Below are positions 34,884-43,724 of a stretch of DNA of 64,000 bases, in pieces. The notes under the pieces were generated by a model. It did no database searches, was not told the origin of the DNA, and saw only the letters and a list, made by a program, of their open reading frames with translations. Source of the DNA: SIG351 sp045627045 (GTDB lineage Bacteria; Bacillota; Clostridia; HGM11327); contig JAZQMY010000024.1 of NCBI GenBank assembly GCA_045627045.1, forward strand, positions 107,048-171,047. The letters run 5' to 3'. The first letter of the stretch is position 1; the number at the start of each line of letters is the position of its first letter. The position numbers and the translations under genes were made by a program.

Positions 34884-36158
34884 TTACTTTCCGGAGGCCT
34901 TCTTTGCGTTTTCATCCGTCATAAGGAGCGTAAGCTCTGCCCATTCAGGGCTGAGCCAGTTCTCATCGTTTCCGAACTGATCATCGTAAACACGGATTAT
35001 GTAATACTGGTATGCTCCCGGATTCTGGATTACAAATACATCCGTTTCGGCGTATTTATACGTTGGCATATCGACATATTCTCTTGAGTCTACAAGATAC
35101 ATATTTTCAGGAGTCATCTTCTTGTCATCCGTTCCGTAGAGCTCCCACTTTGCAGGGCATCCCCAGGGATCACTCAATGTATATCTGTATGCATCTATCT
35201 GAACCTTCTGCTTGAAGGCAAAGAAGAAATCCACATACTCAGAATCTTGCGCATACTGGCAGTTGACCCATGTTCTTGTCTCGATATCGCAGTCAAAAAG
35301 GTTTGTGAGCGGGTTTTCCGTCTGCGGGAAAGGATCTGCAAGGAGAAGTCTCATATTGATCGCGCCGTTGAGAATCGTGTAGCCGTCAAGAGAGCTGTTG
35401 AACTTCTCGTAATCGCCAATGCAGTCGCCGTCTTTTCCGTAAAGGTAAAGATTACTGAGTCGGAAATCATCCGTCTTTCCTGCTGACTCTTCAAATACTA
35501 TCTTGTAGTAATTGTAATAACTCGGTTCGCTGATTTCAAACAATTCGGATTCTTCTCCGCTTGCCAGAGGAAGCTCAACATTCGTCCTCTCATCAAGCAG
35601 GACCTGATCATTATAGGAAATAGTATTTGCTCCGTAAAGCTTCCATGAAGAAGGTCTGTCATTTCCGTCCGGATCATCCGTAATGTCAGTAACGAAAGAA
35701 TAATTTGATACCTTTATGGGCACTGTTGTTGCAAAAATAACCGTTATCGGCTTGCAATCAAAGAGGTACATACGTCCGTCGCCGAAAATATTCTGCGGCT
35801 TATTCTGATCGACCCACATTTCAACGCTTCTGCAGGTATTTAGGTTAGCCACAAAGTCTATTCTTACAAGTCCGTTTTCACCGGGCTCAGGCTGAACGAT
35901 AGGCTCAAGCTCTTTTGTTTCAAGCGTAACCTCAGGGATCACGAGCGGCTTGGGTGTCGGAGTAGGAGCAGGTGTTTCGCTTGCTTCCGGCTCATTTGTT
36001 GCTTCGGGAGGAGTGGTAGGTTCTTCATCTGTCGGTGCAGGAGTGGTATTTTCCGTAGGAGCAACTGTCTCTGATGCTTTCGGTGTGCAACCGCATATTG
36101 ACACAAGAAGTGCTGCCGCAATGATCATTATCAGTATTGTTCTGTGCTTCCTTAACAT
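34884..36158 (-). CDS. Discoidin-like lipoprotein, array member 3
   Basis: 424 aa. Lipobox LLVSICGC, a stalk of about 60 Thr/Pro/Glu residues, then the array signature PGENGLVRI. First discoidin half: RPSSWKLYGANTISYND and PSYYNYYKIVFEESAG. Link: YLYGKDGDCIGDY. Second half: YTILNGAINMR, LFDCDIETRTWVNCQYAQ, CPAKWELYGTDDKK and PGAYQYYIIRVYDDQFGND, ending ENWLSPEWAELTLL. It has its own perfect promoter and terminator. The domain repeats suggest a ligand-binding surface lipoprotein, but no substrate is evident. Confidence 0.84.
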   Translation of the reverse strand: MLRKHRTILIMIIAAALLVSICGCTPKASETVAPTENTTPAPTDEEPTTPPEATNEPEASETPAPTPTPKPLVIPEVTLETKELEPIVQPEPGENGLVRIDFVANLNTCRSVEMWVDQNKPQNIFGDGRMYLFDCKPITVIFATTVPIKVSNYSFVTDITDDPDGNDRPSSWKLYGANTISYNDQVLLDERTNVELPLASGEESELFEISEPSYYNYYKIVFEESAGKTDDFRLSNLYLYGKDGDCIGDYEKFNSSLDGYTILNGAINMRLLLADPFPQTENPLTNLFDCDIETRTWVNCQYAQDSEYVDFFFAFKQKVQIDAYRYTLSDPWGCPAKWELYGTDDKKMTPENMYLVDSREYVDMPTYKYAETDVFVIQNPGAYQYYIIRVYDDQFGNDENWLSPEWAELTLLMTDENAKKASGK

Positions 36159-36202
36159 TTTATTTTCCTTTCTGTCGAGTATTTTTTAAGCTCAACACTT
36201 CA

Positions 36203-36231
36203 ATTATAATATTTATAGCTCATTTTGTCAA
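36203..36231 (-). promoter_or_regulatory. Promoter of array member 3
   Basis: Minus-strand TTGACA (36226-36231), 17-nt spacer, TATAAT (36203-36208). Confidence 0.85.
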
Positions 36232-36259
36232 TAAATGACGAATAATTTTTGCTTTGGTC

Positions 36260-37537
36260 TCACTTGCTTACATTCTCATTCTTCATGAGAAGCGTGAGAT
36301 CTCTCCATGAGACATACAGCCAGTTTTCATCGTTTCCTATACAAACTTCCTCATAGACCCTGAGCTTATAATATTTGTATGATCCCTTGTTCTGTATTTC
36401 AAACACATCCGTTTCTGCATAATCGTAGCCAGGCATTGCTTCTTGTGTGTGCGTGTCGATAGCCACAACAACATCGTCGGTCAGTTTTTTATCATTTGAT
36501 CCAAACAACGTCCATGTTACGGGACAACCTGTTTCATAGGTAGTGAATCTGTAGGCGTCTATTTGTACCGGCTGCTTGAAGGCAAATATAAAGTCAACGT
36601 ATTCCGCTTCCTTGGCATATTGGCAATTTACTCTCGAGCGAGTTTCAATATCACAGTCATAAAGACCTGAAATGCCAAGATCCGCTTGCGGAAAAGGCTC
36701 TACAAGGCTCATCTTCGTATTGAGTGCGCCGTTCATTATCGTGTAAGCTTCAATAGAGCTGTCAAATAAAATATAATCCCCTACACAGTTTCCGTCCTCT
36801 CCGTAAAAATTTATATCATCAAATTCGACAGTATCCGTGTTTCCTGCAGACTTTTCAAATACAAGTCTGTAAAACTCGTAATAATCAGGATTTTCTATCT
36901 CAAAAAGTTCTGATTCAATACCGTTCTCCATTGGAAGCTCTATGTTTTCTCTCGCATCAAGAAGCACCTCGTCTTTATGATTCGACAGATTTGATCCGTA
37001 CAGCTTCCATGATGCCGGTCTGTTTGCGCCCGTGTCGTCACTCACAAGCTGCGTTACAAATGAATAATCCGTTATCCGAATTTTTACCTTAGTATAGAAT
37101 CTCAGCGTAACAGGTAGCCCCTGATCAAACTTAACATACGAATCTTCTCTGTCTCCGAACGCATTATCCGGCTTATATGGGTCGTCTACCCAATACTCCA
37201 CTGTTCTTCTCGTCCCTGCCGGTATTATCGGATTCAGGAACACCTTGCCGTTTTCCCCTGCCTCCGGTTGAAGCACAGGCTCAAGCGTTTTTGTCTCAAT
37301 TGATATTTCCGGCAACACCAGGGGTTGTATCTCAGGCGTAGGTGAGGGTGTAGGTGCAGATGAAGGTGTTGGCTCCGGTTCTGCTGTCGGCTCCGGAGAC
37401 GGAGTTTCATGTACGTCTTCCGAAGGAACAGGTGTTTCTGTAGGTTTTTCTGAAATCCTCGGTGTGCAACCACATACAGCAACCAACAGTGCTGATGCAA
37501 GCAAAAGACCGAGTATCGTTCTGAATGTCTTTTTCAT
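36260..37537 (-). CDS. Discoidin-like lipoprotein, array member 4
   Basis: 425 aa from ATG 37537 (MKKTFRTILG), 9 nt after AAAGGA; ATG 37543 is too close to the ribosome site and a longer frame is not signal-like. Lipobox LLVAVCGC, a Glu/Pro/Thr/Ser stalk, then the AGENGKVFLN signature, RRTVEYWVDDPYKP, first discoidin half (RPASWKLYGSNLSNHKD, PDYYEFYRLVFEKSAGNTD) and second half (CPVTWTLFGSNDKKLTD, KGSYKYYKLRVYEE, ENWLYVSWRDLTLL). Closest to member 6 at 39316-40584. No consensus promoter lies directly upstream, so it may depend on read-through from the 37670 gene. Confidence 0.84.
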   Translation of the reverse strand: MKKTFRTILGLLLASALLVAVCGCTPRISEKPTETPVPSEDVHETPSPEPTAEPEPTPSSAPTPSPTPEIQPLVLPEISIETKTLEPVLQPEAGENGKVFLNPIIPAGTRRTVEYWVDDPYKPDNAFGDREDSYVKFDQGLPVTLRFYTKVKIRITDYSFVTQLVSDDTGANRPASWKLYGSNLSNHKDEVLLDARENIELPMENGIESELFEIENPDYYEFYRLVFEKSAGNTDTVEFDDINFYGEDGNCVGDYILFDSSIEAYTIMNGALNTKMSLVEPFPQADLGISGLYDCDIETRSRVNCQYAKEAEYVDFIFAFKQPVQIDAYRFTTYETGCPVTWTLFGSNDKKLTDDVVVAIDTHTQEAMPGYDYAETDVFEIQNKGSYKYYKLRVYEEVCIGNDENWLYVSWRDLTLLMKNENVSK

Positions 37538-37610
37538 TGTCATTTTCCTTTCTTCATATAGACTATCTGCATTTTTCGGTTTTATAAAGCACAGATATTG
37601 CTTAAATAAC

Positions 37611-37640
37611 AAAAAGGCGCAAAATAATTATACTTTGCGG
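37611..37640 (-). terminator. Probable terminator of array member 5
   Basis: Stem CGCAAA/TTTGCG (with flanking wobble pairs) followed by five T residues on the minus strand. It is weaker than its neighbours, so read-through into member 4 is possible. Confidence 0.5.
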
Positions 37641-37669
37641 CTTCTTGTTTATTGAATTTCTCTTGTTTA

Positions 37670-38914
37670 TCAGTTCTTCTGAAGAAGAGTGATTTCTCTC
37701 CAGCCCGGACACATCCAGCCTTCGTCATTGCCGTACATTGTGCTGTATACCTTGATCTTATAGTATTTGTAAGCACCCGGGTTCTGAATTTTGTAAACCT
37801 CTGTCTCTGCATAATCGTAATTCAGCATATTCATATTTTTTCTGTCATCTATCAGAACCTCATTTTCAAAGTTACTCTTGGTATCTGCATAAATTTCCCA
37901 GTTTGTCGGTATTTCCTGACTGATTGCCAATGTAAATCTGTATGCATCAATCTGCACATTCTGTTTGAATGCAAAAATGAACTCAATGTACTCAAAATCC
38001 TGTGTATACTGTCCGCAGACAAACTCAGATGTCTCAATGTCGCAGTCGAAAATCAGCTTTACATCAGCAGCCTGAGGATCCGGGAAGCATACAAACATTC
38101 TCTCGTTAAGAGCGCCGTTAAGGATAGTGTAGCCTTCCAGTGAGCTGTCGGCCTTAACATAATCCTTGATGCAGTTGCCTGCTTCGCCGTAAAGTCTGAT
38201 GTCATCAAGCTCGTAACCGATTTCGTTTCCGACGGATTCTGTTACAACGAGTTTATAGAATGTATAATATTCAGGTGAAGCGATTTCAAAATTCATTTCT
38301 CCGCCGTCAACATTCGGGAGCTCGACTCCGCTTCTTTCATCTATAAGGACCTCGTCCTCATATGTTGAAAGGTTTGCGGCATAAAGTTTCCATGAAGTCG
38401 GTCTGTTGTTGCCTTCAGGATCGTTTTTGAGAGATGTTACGAATGTGTAATCAGTGATTCTTGACGGTGCCATCGTGCTGAAAATAACCGTAATAGGCAT
38501 TTCCTTCTCAAGAATACTTACCGTGTTCTCTCTATCCGTAAGGAACATCATATAAGCCTTGTACGGATCGGGAGCAAAGAATCCGACTGTACGGGGAGTC
38601 GTGCTCTCGATAGCGGCATTAAGAAGCACCTTGCCGTTTTCATCTGCCTCAGGCAGAGTGAAAAGATCGGGTTCCTTCGTTTCAACCGTTCTTGCAGGAA
38701 TGTCAAGTGGCTTCGGCGTAGGTGTCGGTTCAGCAGGGTCTGATGTTGGATTATTTGTCGGTTCGTTTGTAGGCTCGATCGTCGGCTCGATCGTCGGAGT
38801 TGTATCCGGTGCAGCCGTAGGGGCATCGGAAGGAGTGCCGTTGCAGCCTGTAAAAGCAATCAAACACGCCATCGCAAGAATTATTGCAATAATAACTGAT
38901 AATTTTTTCTTCAT
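37670..38914 (-). CDS. Discoidin-like lipoprotein, array member 5
   Basis: 414 aa. ATG 38914 is preceded by AAGGAGAAG. Lipobox LIAFTGC, a stalk built from PTIEPTIEPTNEPT-type repeats, then ADENGKVLLN and the two discoidin halves (RPTSWKLYAANLSTYED / PEYYTFYKLVVTESVG; IPTNWEIYADTKSNFEN / PGAYKYYKIKVYST), with C-terminal signature YGNDEGWMCPGWREITLL. There is no TTGACA box immediately upstream. The nearest is the intact promoter that belonged to the adjacent deleted gene (39206-39234), and this gene probably uses it. Confidence 0.84.
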   Translation of the reverse strand: MKKKLSVIIAIILAMACLIAFTGCNGTPSDAPTAAPDTTPTIEPTIEPTNEPTNNPTSDPAEPTPTPKPLDIPARTVETKEPDLFTLPEADENGKVLLNAAIESTTPRTVGFFAPDPYKAYMMFLTDRENTVSILEKEMPITVIFSTMAPSRITDYTFVTSLKNDPEGNNRPTSWKLYAANLSTYEDEVLIDERSGVELPNVDGGEMNFEIASPEYYTFYKLVVTESVGNEIGYELDDIRLYGEAGNCIKDYVKADSSLEGYTILNGALNERMFVCFPDPQAADVKLIFDCDIETSEFVCGQYTQDFEYIEFIFAFKQNVQIDAYRFTLAISQEIPTNWEIYADTKSNFENEVLIDDRKNMNMLNYDYAETEVYKIQNPGAYKYYKIKVYSTMYGNDEGWMCPGWREITLLQKN

Positions 38915-39005
38915 GGATTTCTTCTCCTTACCATTGTTCTTAGCAGACTCTGTCTGCCTTTTTTTCTTTATAAAAACAGCATTTTCCGAACGGTAATGCT
39001 ATATT

Positions 39006-39158
39006 TTATTTTCCTATGTTCTCGTTCTTTGCGAGGAGTGTCAGCTCTCTCCATGACGGATTAAGCCAGTTTTCATCATTACCGCTGATGTACAAACCTC
39101 ATCTTGAAACAGCAGGCACCGGGCTCAATATCGGTCTGAGTAGTTTTCTCACTGTCAT
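39006..39158 (-). pseudogene. Internally deleted remnant of a discoidin lipoprotein gene
   Basis: From ATG 39156-39158 the frame starts like an array signal peptide (MTVRKLLRPIL) but hits a stop after 19 codons. Just beyond it, another frame gives SGNDENW through ELTLLAKNENIGK and a stop (39006-39008), which is the C-terminus of array member 6 with one change (Ile for Val). About 1.1 kb of the normal gene is missing between. A promoter identical in its first 16 bases to that of member 6 still lies upstream, so this is a recent tandem copy that collapsed. Confidence 0.8.
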
Positions 39159-39205
39159 TTTCTTACTTGTTGCACATATTCACACTCATTTGTGTTACTA
39201 TTTCA

Positions 39206-39234
39206 ATTATATAATTTGTAGCTGTAATTGTCAA
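39206..39234 (-). promoter_or_regulatory. Intact promoter upstream of the deleted remnant
   Basis: Minus-strand TTGACA (39229-39234), 17-nt spacer, TATAAT (39206-39211). The spacer begins ATTACAGCTA, as in the promoter of array member 6. Confidence 0.85.
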
Positions 39235-39235
39235 T

Positions 39236-39274
39236 AAAAAAGTTGCAAAAAATCAATTTTTTTTGCAACTTTTT
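39236..39274. terminator. Terminator of array member 6
   Basis: AGTTGCAAAAAA / TTTTTTGCAACT perfect stem, with T-runs on both sides, so it can work in both directions. Confidence 0.85.
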
Positions 39275-39315
39275 CGCTCTTTCTTTGTAAAGTTTTTGTT
39301 AAGTTTCTTAAAACT

Positions 39316-40584
39316 TTATTTTCCTACATTTTCATTCTTTGCAAGGAGTGTCAACTCTCTCCATGACGGATTAAGCCAGTTTTCATCGTTGCCGCCAAAT
39401 ACATCTCTGTATACCCTGAGCATATAGTATTTGAAAGCGCCCGGATTCTGCACTACAAATACGTCAGATTCCGCATAATCATAGCCCGGCATTGCCGCAT
39501 TTGTATGTGCATCCACCACGACAACGTTCTCATCTGCAAACTTCTTATCATTTGAGCCTAAAAGCTCCCAAGTTACAGGGCAACCTATCTCTGCCGTTGT
39601 AAATCTGAAGGCATCTATCTGTACCTCCTGCTTGAAAGAAAATGTGAAATCTACATATTCTGATTCTTTTGAATACTGACAATTCACAGTACAATAGGTA
39701 TCAATATCACAATCGTAAAGGTTGGTAGGTGGTAGTTCTCTCTGCGGGAAGGGTTCAATAAAGCACATTCTCGTATTGAGTGCACCGTTCAGGATGGTGT
39801 AGCCTTCGAGTGAACTGTTATAATAGATATAATCGCCTATGCAGTTTCCGTCTTCTCCGTAGATATTCATATCGTCGAATTCAACCGTCTGTGTGTTTCC
39901 TGCCGACCTCTCAAAAACTATCCTGTAAAACTGATAATAATCAGGAGATTCTATCGCAAAAAGCTCGGATTCTTTGCCGTTTTCCATAGGAAGCTCAACG
40001 TCTTCCCTTGCGTCAAGAAGCACCTCATCCTCAAAATTTGAAAGGTTGGCACCGTAAAGTTTCCATGTTGCAGGTCTGTTTGCGCCTGTCTCATCGCTTA
40101 CGAGCTGGGTAACAAATGAGTAATCCGTAAGTCTTATCTTTACTTCCGCAAAGAATTTCATCGTAACAGGCAAGCCCTGATCAAGCATTACATAATCGCC
40201 TGCAATGCTTCCAAAAGCATTGTACGGCTTATATGGGTCATCCACCCAGTACTCTACCGTACGCCTTGACTGCGCCGGTATAACCGAATTCAGAAGCACT
40301 TTGCCGTTTTCACCAACCGCAGGCTGCAAAACCGGCTCTTGTGGCCTTGTTTCAACAGATACTTCAGGTATCTCCAGCGGCTTCGGTGTAGCAACCGGTG
40401 TAGGTGTAAGCTCAGGCTCTTGTGTCTGTCCGGGTGTTTCTTCAGGCGAACCGGTAGGTCTGATGTCTGTAGGAGCAGGTGTTTCAGCAGGATTCTCTGA
40501 TTCTTTCGGTGTGCAGCCGCATATTGATATGGCAAGTACAGCCGCAAGCATCAGGATAAGCATTGTTCTGAGTGTTTTTCTCAT
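39316..40584 (-). CDS. Discoidin-like lipoprotein, array member 6
   Basis: 422 aa. Lipobox LAISICGC, a stalk of ETPAPTDIRPTGSPEETPG type, then VGENGKVLLN and RRTVEYWVDDPYKP. First discoidin half RPATWKLYGANLSNFED / PDYYQFYRIVFERSAGNTQ; link MNIYGEDGNCIGDY; second half YTILNGALNTRM, LYDCDIDTYCTVNCQYSKE, CPVTWELLGSNDKKFAD, PGAFKYYMLRVYRD; end GNDENWLNPSWRELTLLAKN. Own perfect promoter and a strong terminator. It is the closest relative of both member 4 and the remnant at 39006-39158. Confidence 0.85.
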   Translation of the reverse strand: MRKTLRTMLILMLAAVLAISICGCTPKESENPAETPAPTDIRPTGSPEETPGQTQEPELTPTPVATPKPLEIPEVSVETRPQEPVLQPAVGENGKVLLNSVIPAQSRRTVEYWVDDPYKPYNAFGSIAGDYVMLDQGLPVTMKFFAEVKIRLTDYSFVTQLVSDETGANRPATWKLYGANLSNFEDEVLLDAREDVELPMENGKESELFAIESPDYYQFYRIVFERSAGNTQTVEFDDMNIYGEDGNCIGDYIYYNSSLEGYTILNGALNTRMCFIEPFPQRELPPTNLYDCDIDTYCTVNCQYSKESEYVDFTFSFKQEVQIDAFRFTTAEIGCPVTWELLGSNDKKFADENVVVVDAHTNAAMPGYDYAESDVFVVQNPGAFKYYMLRVYRDVFGGNDENWLNPSWRELTLLAKNENVGK

Positions 40585-40640
40585 TGTTAACTACCTTTCT
40601 TATTGCACAGATTTGCGTATGTTTTTACGCTTGTGATTTT

Positions 40641-40669
40641 ATTATATAATCAATAGCTGTAATTGTCAA
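40641..40669 (-). promoter_or_regulatory. Promoter of array member 6
   Basis: Minus-strand TTGACA (40664-40669), 17-nt spacer, TATAAT (40641-40646). The rest of the 324-nt gap between members 6 and 7 (40585-40908) shows only this promoter and the terminator of member 7. Confidence 0.85.
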
Positions 40670-40853
40670 TAACATTTTTACAGAATTTCAAAAAAATTAA
40701 CACCGTTTTCACATCAATTCTTCACTTATCATGTTATTTTCTTTATCATTCTGATTTTCAGTCTCCTTCATCGGCCCTCATCCCCCGGCCGCAGTTCAGC
40801 CAGAATAATATATATACGATTTCATTATATTATCTTCGGCAGAACAGCAGAAC

Positions 40854-40884
40854 AAAAAAATCCCGCAAAATAAATTTGCGGGAT
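40854..40884 (-). terminator. Terminator of array member 7
   Basis: AATCCCGCAAA / TTTGCGGGATT, an 11-bp stem with a 5-nt loop, followed on the minus strand by seven T residues. Confidence 0.9.
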
Positions 40885-40908
40885 TCGTGTTTTTTCTTTT
40901 AGGCGGAA

Positions 40909-42219
40909 TTACTTCTTTGAAAGGAAAGAAAGTTCTCTCCACTCAGGGCTCATCCAGTTTTCATCGTTGCTGTACATATCGTCATAGATTCTCACGATGT
41001 AATATCTGTACTCAACAGGGTTTGCTATTTCAAATACATCTGATTCACCATAATCATAGCAAGGCATTGAAACGTTTCTCTTTGAATCAAGCTTTACCTG
41101 ATTTTCATAGTTTGAGTTATCTGCACCGATAATATCCCATGATACAGGGCAGCCATGAGGTGAAGAAATTGTGAATCTGTATGCATCAATCTGAACAGGC
41201 TTCTTGAATGCAAACATAACGTCGAGGTATGTAGCATCCTGAGCATACTGGAAGCACTCGAATGTTGAAGTTTCGATATCGTTATCGAAGTAAGCAAAGA
41301 GGTCAGTTGATGTTCTGAGGTACGGGTTAGGTTCTGCAATAACTACTCTCTTGTTGATCTGGTCGTTGAGAACTGTGTAGCCTGAGATATCGCTGTTGAA
41401 CTTAACATAGTCGCCTACACAATCACTGTCGGCACCATAAAGGTAAATTCCGTTGAGCTGCATAGTGTCTGTCATGCCTGCATTCTCTGTAAATACTATC
41501 TTATAGAACTGATAGTATCCGGGGTTGCTGATTTCGAAGTTGTCTGATACTCCGAGGTGTTCTGCAGAAACATTTGCGTTTGTTCTTTCGTCGAGAAGAA
41601 CTTCATCGCTCATGTTTGAAATAGTAGCGCCGTAAAGCTTCCATGTTACAGGTCTGTTGTTCGCATTGTCATCATCTGTTGTATCCGTAAGGAAAGAATA
41701 GTTTGTAACCTTAATCGGTACCAATGAAGCAAAAACAACAGTAAGCGGCTTGCAGTGCTCAATAATCATTTTTGTTGAAGTATCCTGATTGAAAAGCTTG
41801 TTTGCCTTGTTTGCATCTGACCACATTTCAAGTGAACGGATAGTAACCTTCTGAATGAGAGTGTTAAGCAAAACAACGCCGTTTTCGTCTGCCTGAGGCT
41901 GAACAACAGGATCAAGCTTCTTTGTTGCAACAACGTTTGCTGCAGGTGTAGCTTCGGGAGTTGCTTCAGGTGTTGCTTCCGGTGTTGCTTCAGGTGTAGC
42001 TTCAGGTGTTGCTTCGGGTGTTGCTTCCGGTGTTGCTTCGGGAGTAGCTTCGGGTGTTGCTTCCGGCGTCTCTTCAGGTGTCGGAGTTACAACAGGTGTT
42101 TCATCCGGTGCCTTCGTAGGAGCTACGGTAGCAGTCGGATCAGATGAGCAGCCGGCAGCAGTTGCAAGACATGCAACTACCAGAATGGCTGCTATGAGAA
42201 GTCTGAATAACTTTTTCAT
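40909..42219 (-). CDS. Discoidin-like lipoprotein with long TPEA-repeat stalk, array member 7
   Basis: 436 aa. Lipobox ATAAGC, then a stalk dominated by about ten consecutive Thr-Pro-Glu-Ala units, longer and more regular than in any neighbour. The core follows: ADENGVVLLN, RSLEMWSDANKANKLF, first half RPVTWKLYGATISNMSD / PGYYQFYKIVFTENAG, link YLYGADSDCVGDY, second half YTVLNDQIN, CPVSWDIIGADNSNYEN, PVEYRYYIVRIYDDMYSND, end ENWMSPEWRELSFL. It has its own promoter and terminator. Number of stalk units is likely to vary between strains. Confidence 0.84.
   Translation of the reverse strand: MKKLFRLLIAAILVVACLATAAGCSSDPTATVAPTKAPDETPVVTPTPEETPEATPEATPEATPEATPEATPEATPEATPEATPEATPEATPAANVVATKKLDPVVQPQADENGVVLLNTLIQKVTIRSLEMWSDANKANKLFNQDTSTKMIIEHCKPLTVVFASLVPIKVTNYSFLTDTTDDDNANNRPVTWKLYGATISNMSDEVLLDERTNANVSAEHLGVSDNFEISNPGYYQFYKIVFTENAGMTDTMQLNGIYLYGADSDCVGDYVKFNSDISGYTVLNDQINKRVVIAEPNPYLRTSTDLFAYFDNDIETSTFECFQYAQDATYLDVMFAFKKPVQIDAYRFTISSPHGCPVSWDIIGADNSNYENQVKLDSKRNVSMPCYDYGESDVFEIANPVEYRYYIVRIYDDMYSNDENWMSPEWRELSFLSKK
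41949..42080 (-). repeat. 12-bp coding tandem repeat (TPEA units)
   Basis: About ten near-identical 12-bp units, plus-strand form TGCTTCNGGNGT, with only third-position variation, in frame within the lipoprotein stalk. The in-frame length change would lengthen or shorten the stalk without disturbing the protein. Confidence 0.85.
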
Positions 42220-42269
42220 ATTTAATAATTCCTTTCTTCTGTTCTCTTATTATAAAGAACATTTTTATT

Positions 42270-42298
42270 ATTATATACATTTTATCAATTTTTGTCAA
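42270..42298 (-). promoter_or_regulatory. Promoter of array member 7
   Basis: Minus-strand TTGACA (42293-42298), 17-nt spacer, TATAAT (42270-42275). Confidence 0.85.
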
Positions 42299-42302
42299 TA
42301 AT

Positions 42303-42338
42303 AAAAATGCCTGCAAAACAAAAATATTTTACAGGCAT
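42303..42338 (-). terminator. Terminator of array member 8
   Basis: ATGCCTG ... CAGGCAT stem, extended by A/T pairs, followed on the minus strand by five T residues. Confidence 0.75.
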
Positions 42339-42379
42339 CATCGTTTTTTACTATTTTATTCTAGTTTATTCCATTTTTA

Positions 42380-43672
42380 TTACTTTTTTACAAGCAATGT
42401 AAGCTCTGCAAGGTCAGGGCACAAGCAGTTCTCATCGTTACCGAACATTACTTTATATACTCTGAGAACGTAATACTTGTAATCACCCTTCTTTTGGAGC
42501 TCGAATACATTTGATTCTGAGAGGTGATAGCAAGGCATTGATTCATTCTCGTGGTAGTCGAGAAGAGTGAGTGCATTGTCAGGATCATCCATCCAGTTCT
42601 TATCGTCTGTACCATAGAAAGCCCATGTTACAGGTGTGCTGTACGCATCAATGCTTGTGAATCTGTATGCATCAAACGTTGTGGACTTCTTGAAAGCAAA
42701 CATGAAGTCAACATAAGGATAGAGAGGATTGCCTTCTTCATCAACTTGTTCTCTTGTATACTGAGTATTTACCCAAGCATGTGTTTCGAGGTTGTTATCG
42801 AAGAAATCCTTTACCTGTGTAGCCTGAGGATCCGGGATAGCCATGCACATTCTTGTGTTGATCCAGCTGTTTACTACTGCATAATCGGAAATATCGGAAT
42901 CGAACAGAACGTAATCGCCTACGCAGTCGCCGTCAGCACCGTAAAGTGTGATGCCGTTCAATTCGTAAATACCTGAATTTCCTGCAGTTGCAAGGAACTC
43001 AATCTTGTAGAACTGATAATATGCAGGTTCTGCAAGAGAAATAACTTCTGAATGCTCGAGGTGACCTGCAGGAGTATTGAAGTTTGTCTGCTCGTCAATA
43101 AGTACCTGGTCAGAGTAGTTGGAGATGTTTGCACCGTAAAGCTTCCATGATACAGGTCTGTTGTTTCCGGCTTCATCGTTTGTAAGGTCTGTGATAAAGT
43201 CATATCCTGTGAGCTTGAGCGGAACGGAAGATGCAAATACTACTGTAAGGCCTGTGTCCTTGTCATAGTACATTCTTGAATCGCTCTTGCCGTCAAAGAG
43301 TCTGTTAGGCTTGCTTGAGTCTACCCAATCCTCAAGAGAACGGATCGTTGTTCTCTCGATGAGAGTATTGAGCACTACTACGCCGTTCTCATCAGCCTGA
43401 GGCTGTACAACCGGTTCAGGTATGCTTTCTACTGCTGTATCTGTCGGAAGGGGAGTAGCTTCGGGAGTTGCTTCGGGAGTTGCTTCCGGAGTAGCTTCGG
43501 GTTCCTTTGTTGAATCGACATCGGGAGTAGGAGTTGCCTCTCCTGCTGTTTCAGTCGGAGTAGGCTCGGGTGTTTTTTCCGGCTCAGTTGATGCAGGTGA
43601 GCAAGCAGCTGCCGCAAAAAGGCATGTAATTGCAAGCAAAGCCGCAATAATACATTTGATCGTTTTGTTCAT
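42380..43672 (-). CDS. Discoidin-like lipoprotein, last gene of the array (member 8, counting the remnant)
   Basis: 430 aa. Lipobox FAAAAC, stalk with TPEATPEATPEATP, then ADENGVVVLN, RSLEDWVDSSKPNRLFDG. First discoidin half RPVSWKLYGANISNYSD / PAYYQFYKIEFLATAG; link GITLYGADGDCVGDY; second half YAVVNSWINTRMC, FFDNNLETHAWVNTQYTRE, TPVTWAFYGTDDKNWMD, KGDYKYYVLRVYKVMFGND, and end ENCLCPDLAELTLL. Closest to member 7. Own consensus promoter (16-nt spacer) and terminator. It lies divergently from ctsR. Confidence 0.84.
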   Translation of the reverse strand: MNKTIKCIIAALLAITCLFAAAACSPASTEPEKTPEPTPTETAGEATPTPDVDSTKEPEATPEATPEATPEATPLPTDTAVESIPEPVVQPQADENGVVVLNTLIERTTIRSLEDWVDSSKPNRLFDGKSDSRMYYDKDTGLTVVFASSVPLKLTGYDFITDLTNDEAGNNRPVSWKLYGANISNYSDQVLIDEQTNFNTPAGHLEHSEVISLAEPAYYQFYKIEFLATAGNSGIYELNGITLYGADGDCVGDYVLFDSDISDYAVVNSWINTRMCMAIPDPQATQVKDFFDNNLETHAWVNTQYTREQVDEEGNPLYPYVDFMFAFKKSTTFDAYRFTSIDAYSTPVTWAFYGTDDKNWMDDPDNALTLLDYHENESMPCYHLSESNVFELQKKGDYKYYVLRVYKVMFGNDENCLCPDLAELTLLVKK

Positions 43673-43724
43673 AAAAAAACCTTCCTTTTTTAGTATGGTA
43701 TTTCGAAATATACCGTTATTTTTT

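Noticed and set aside
41949..42080. Possible CRISPR array
   Set aside because: Units are contiguous 12-mers without spacers, in frame inside a lipoprotein; no cas genes.
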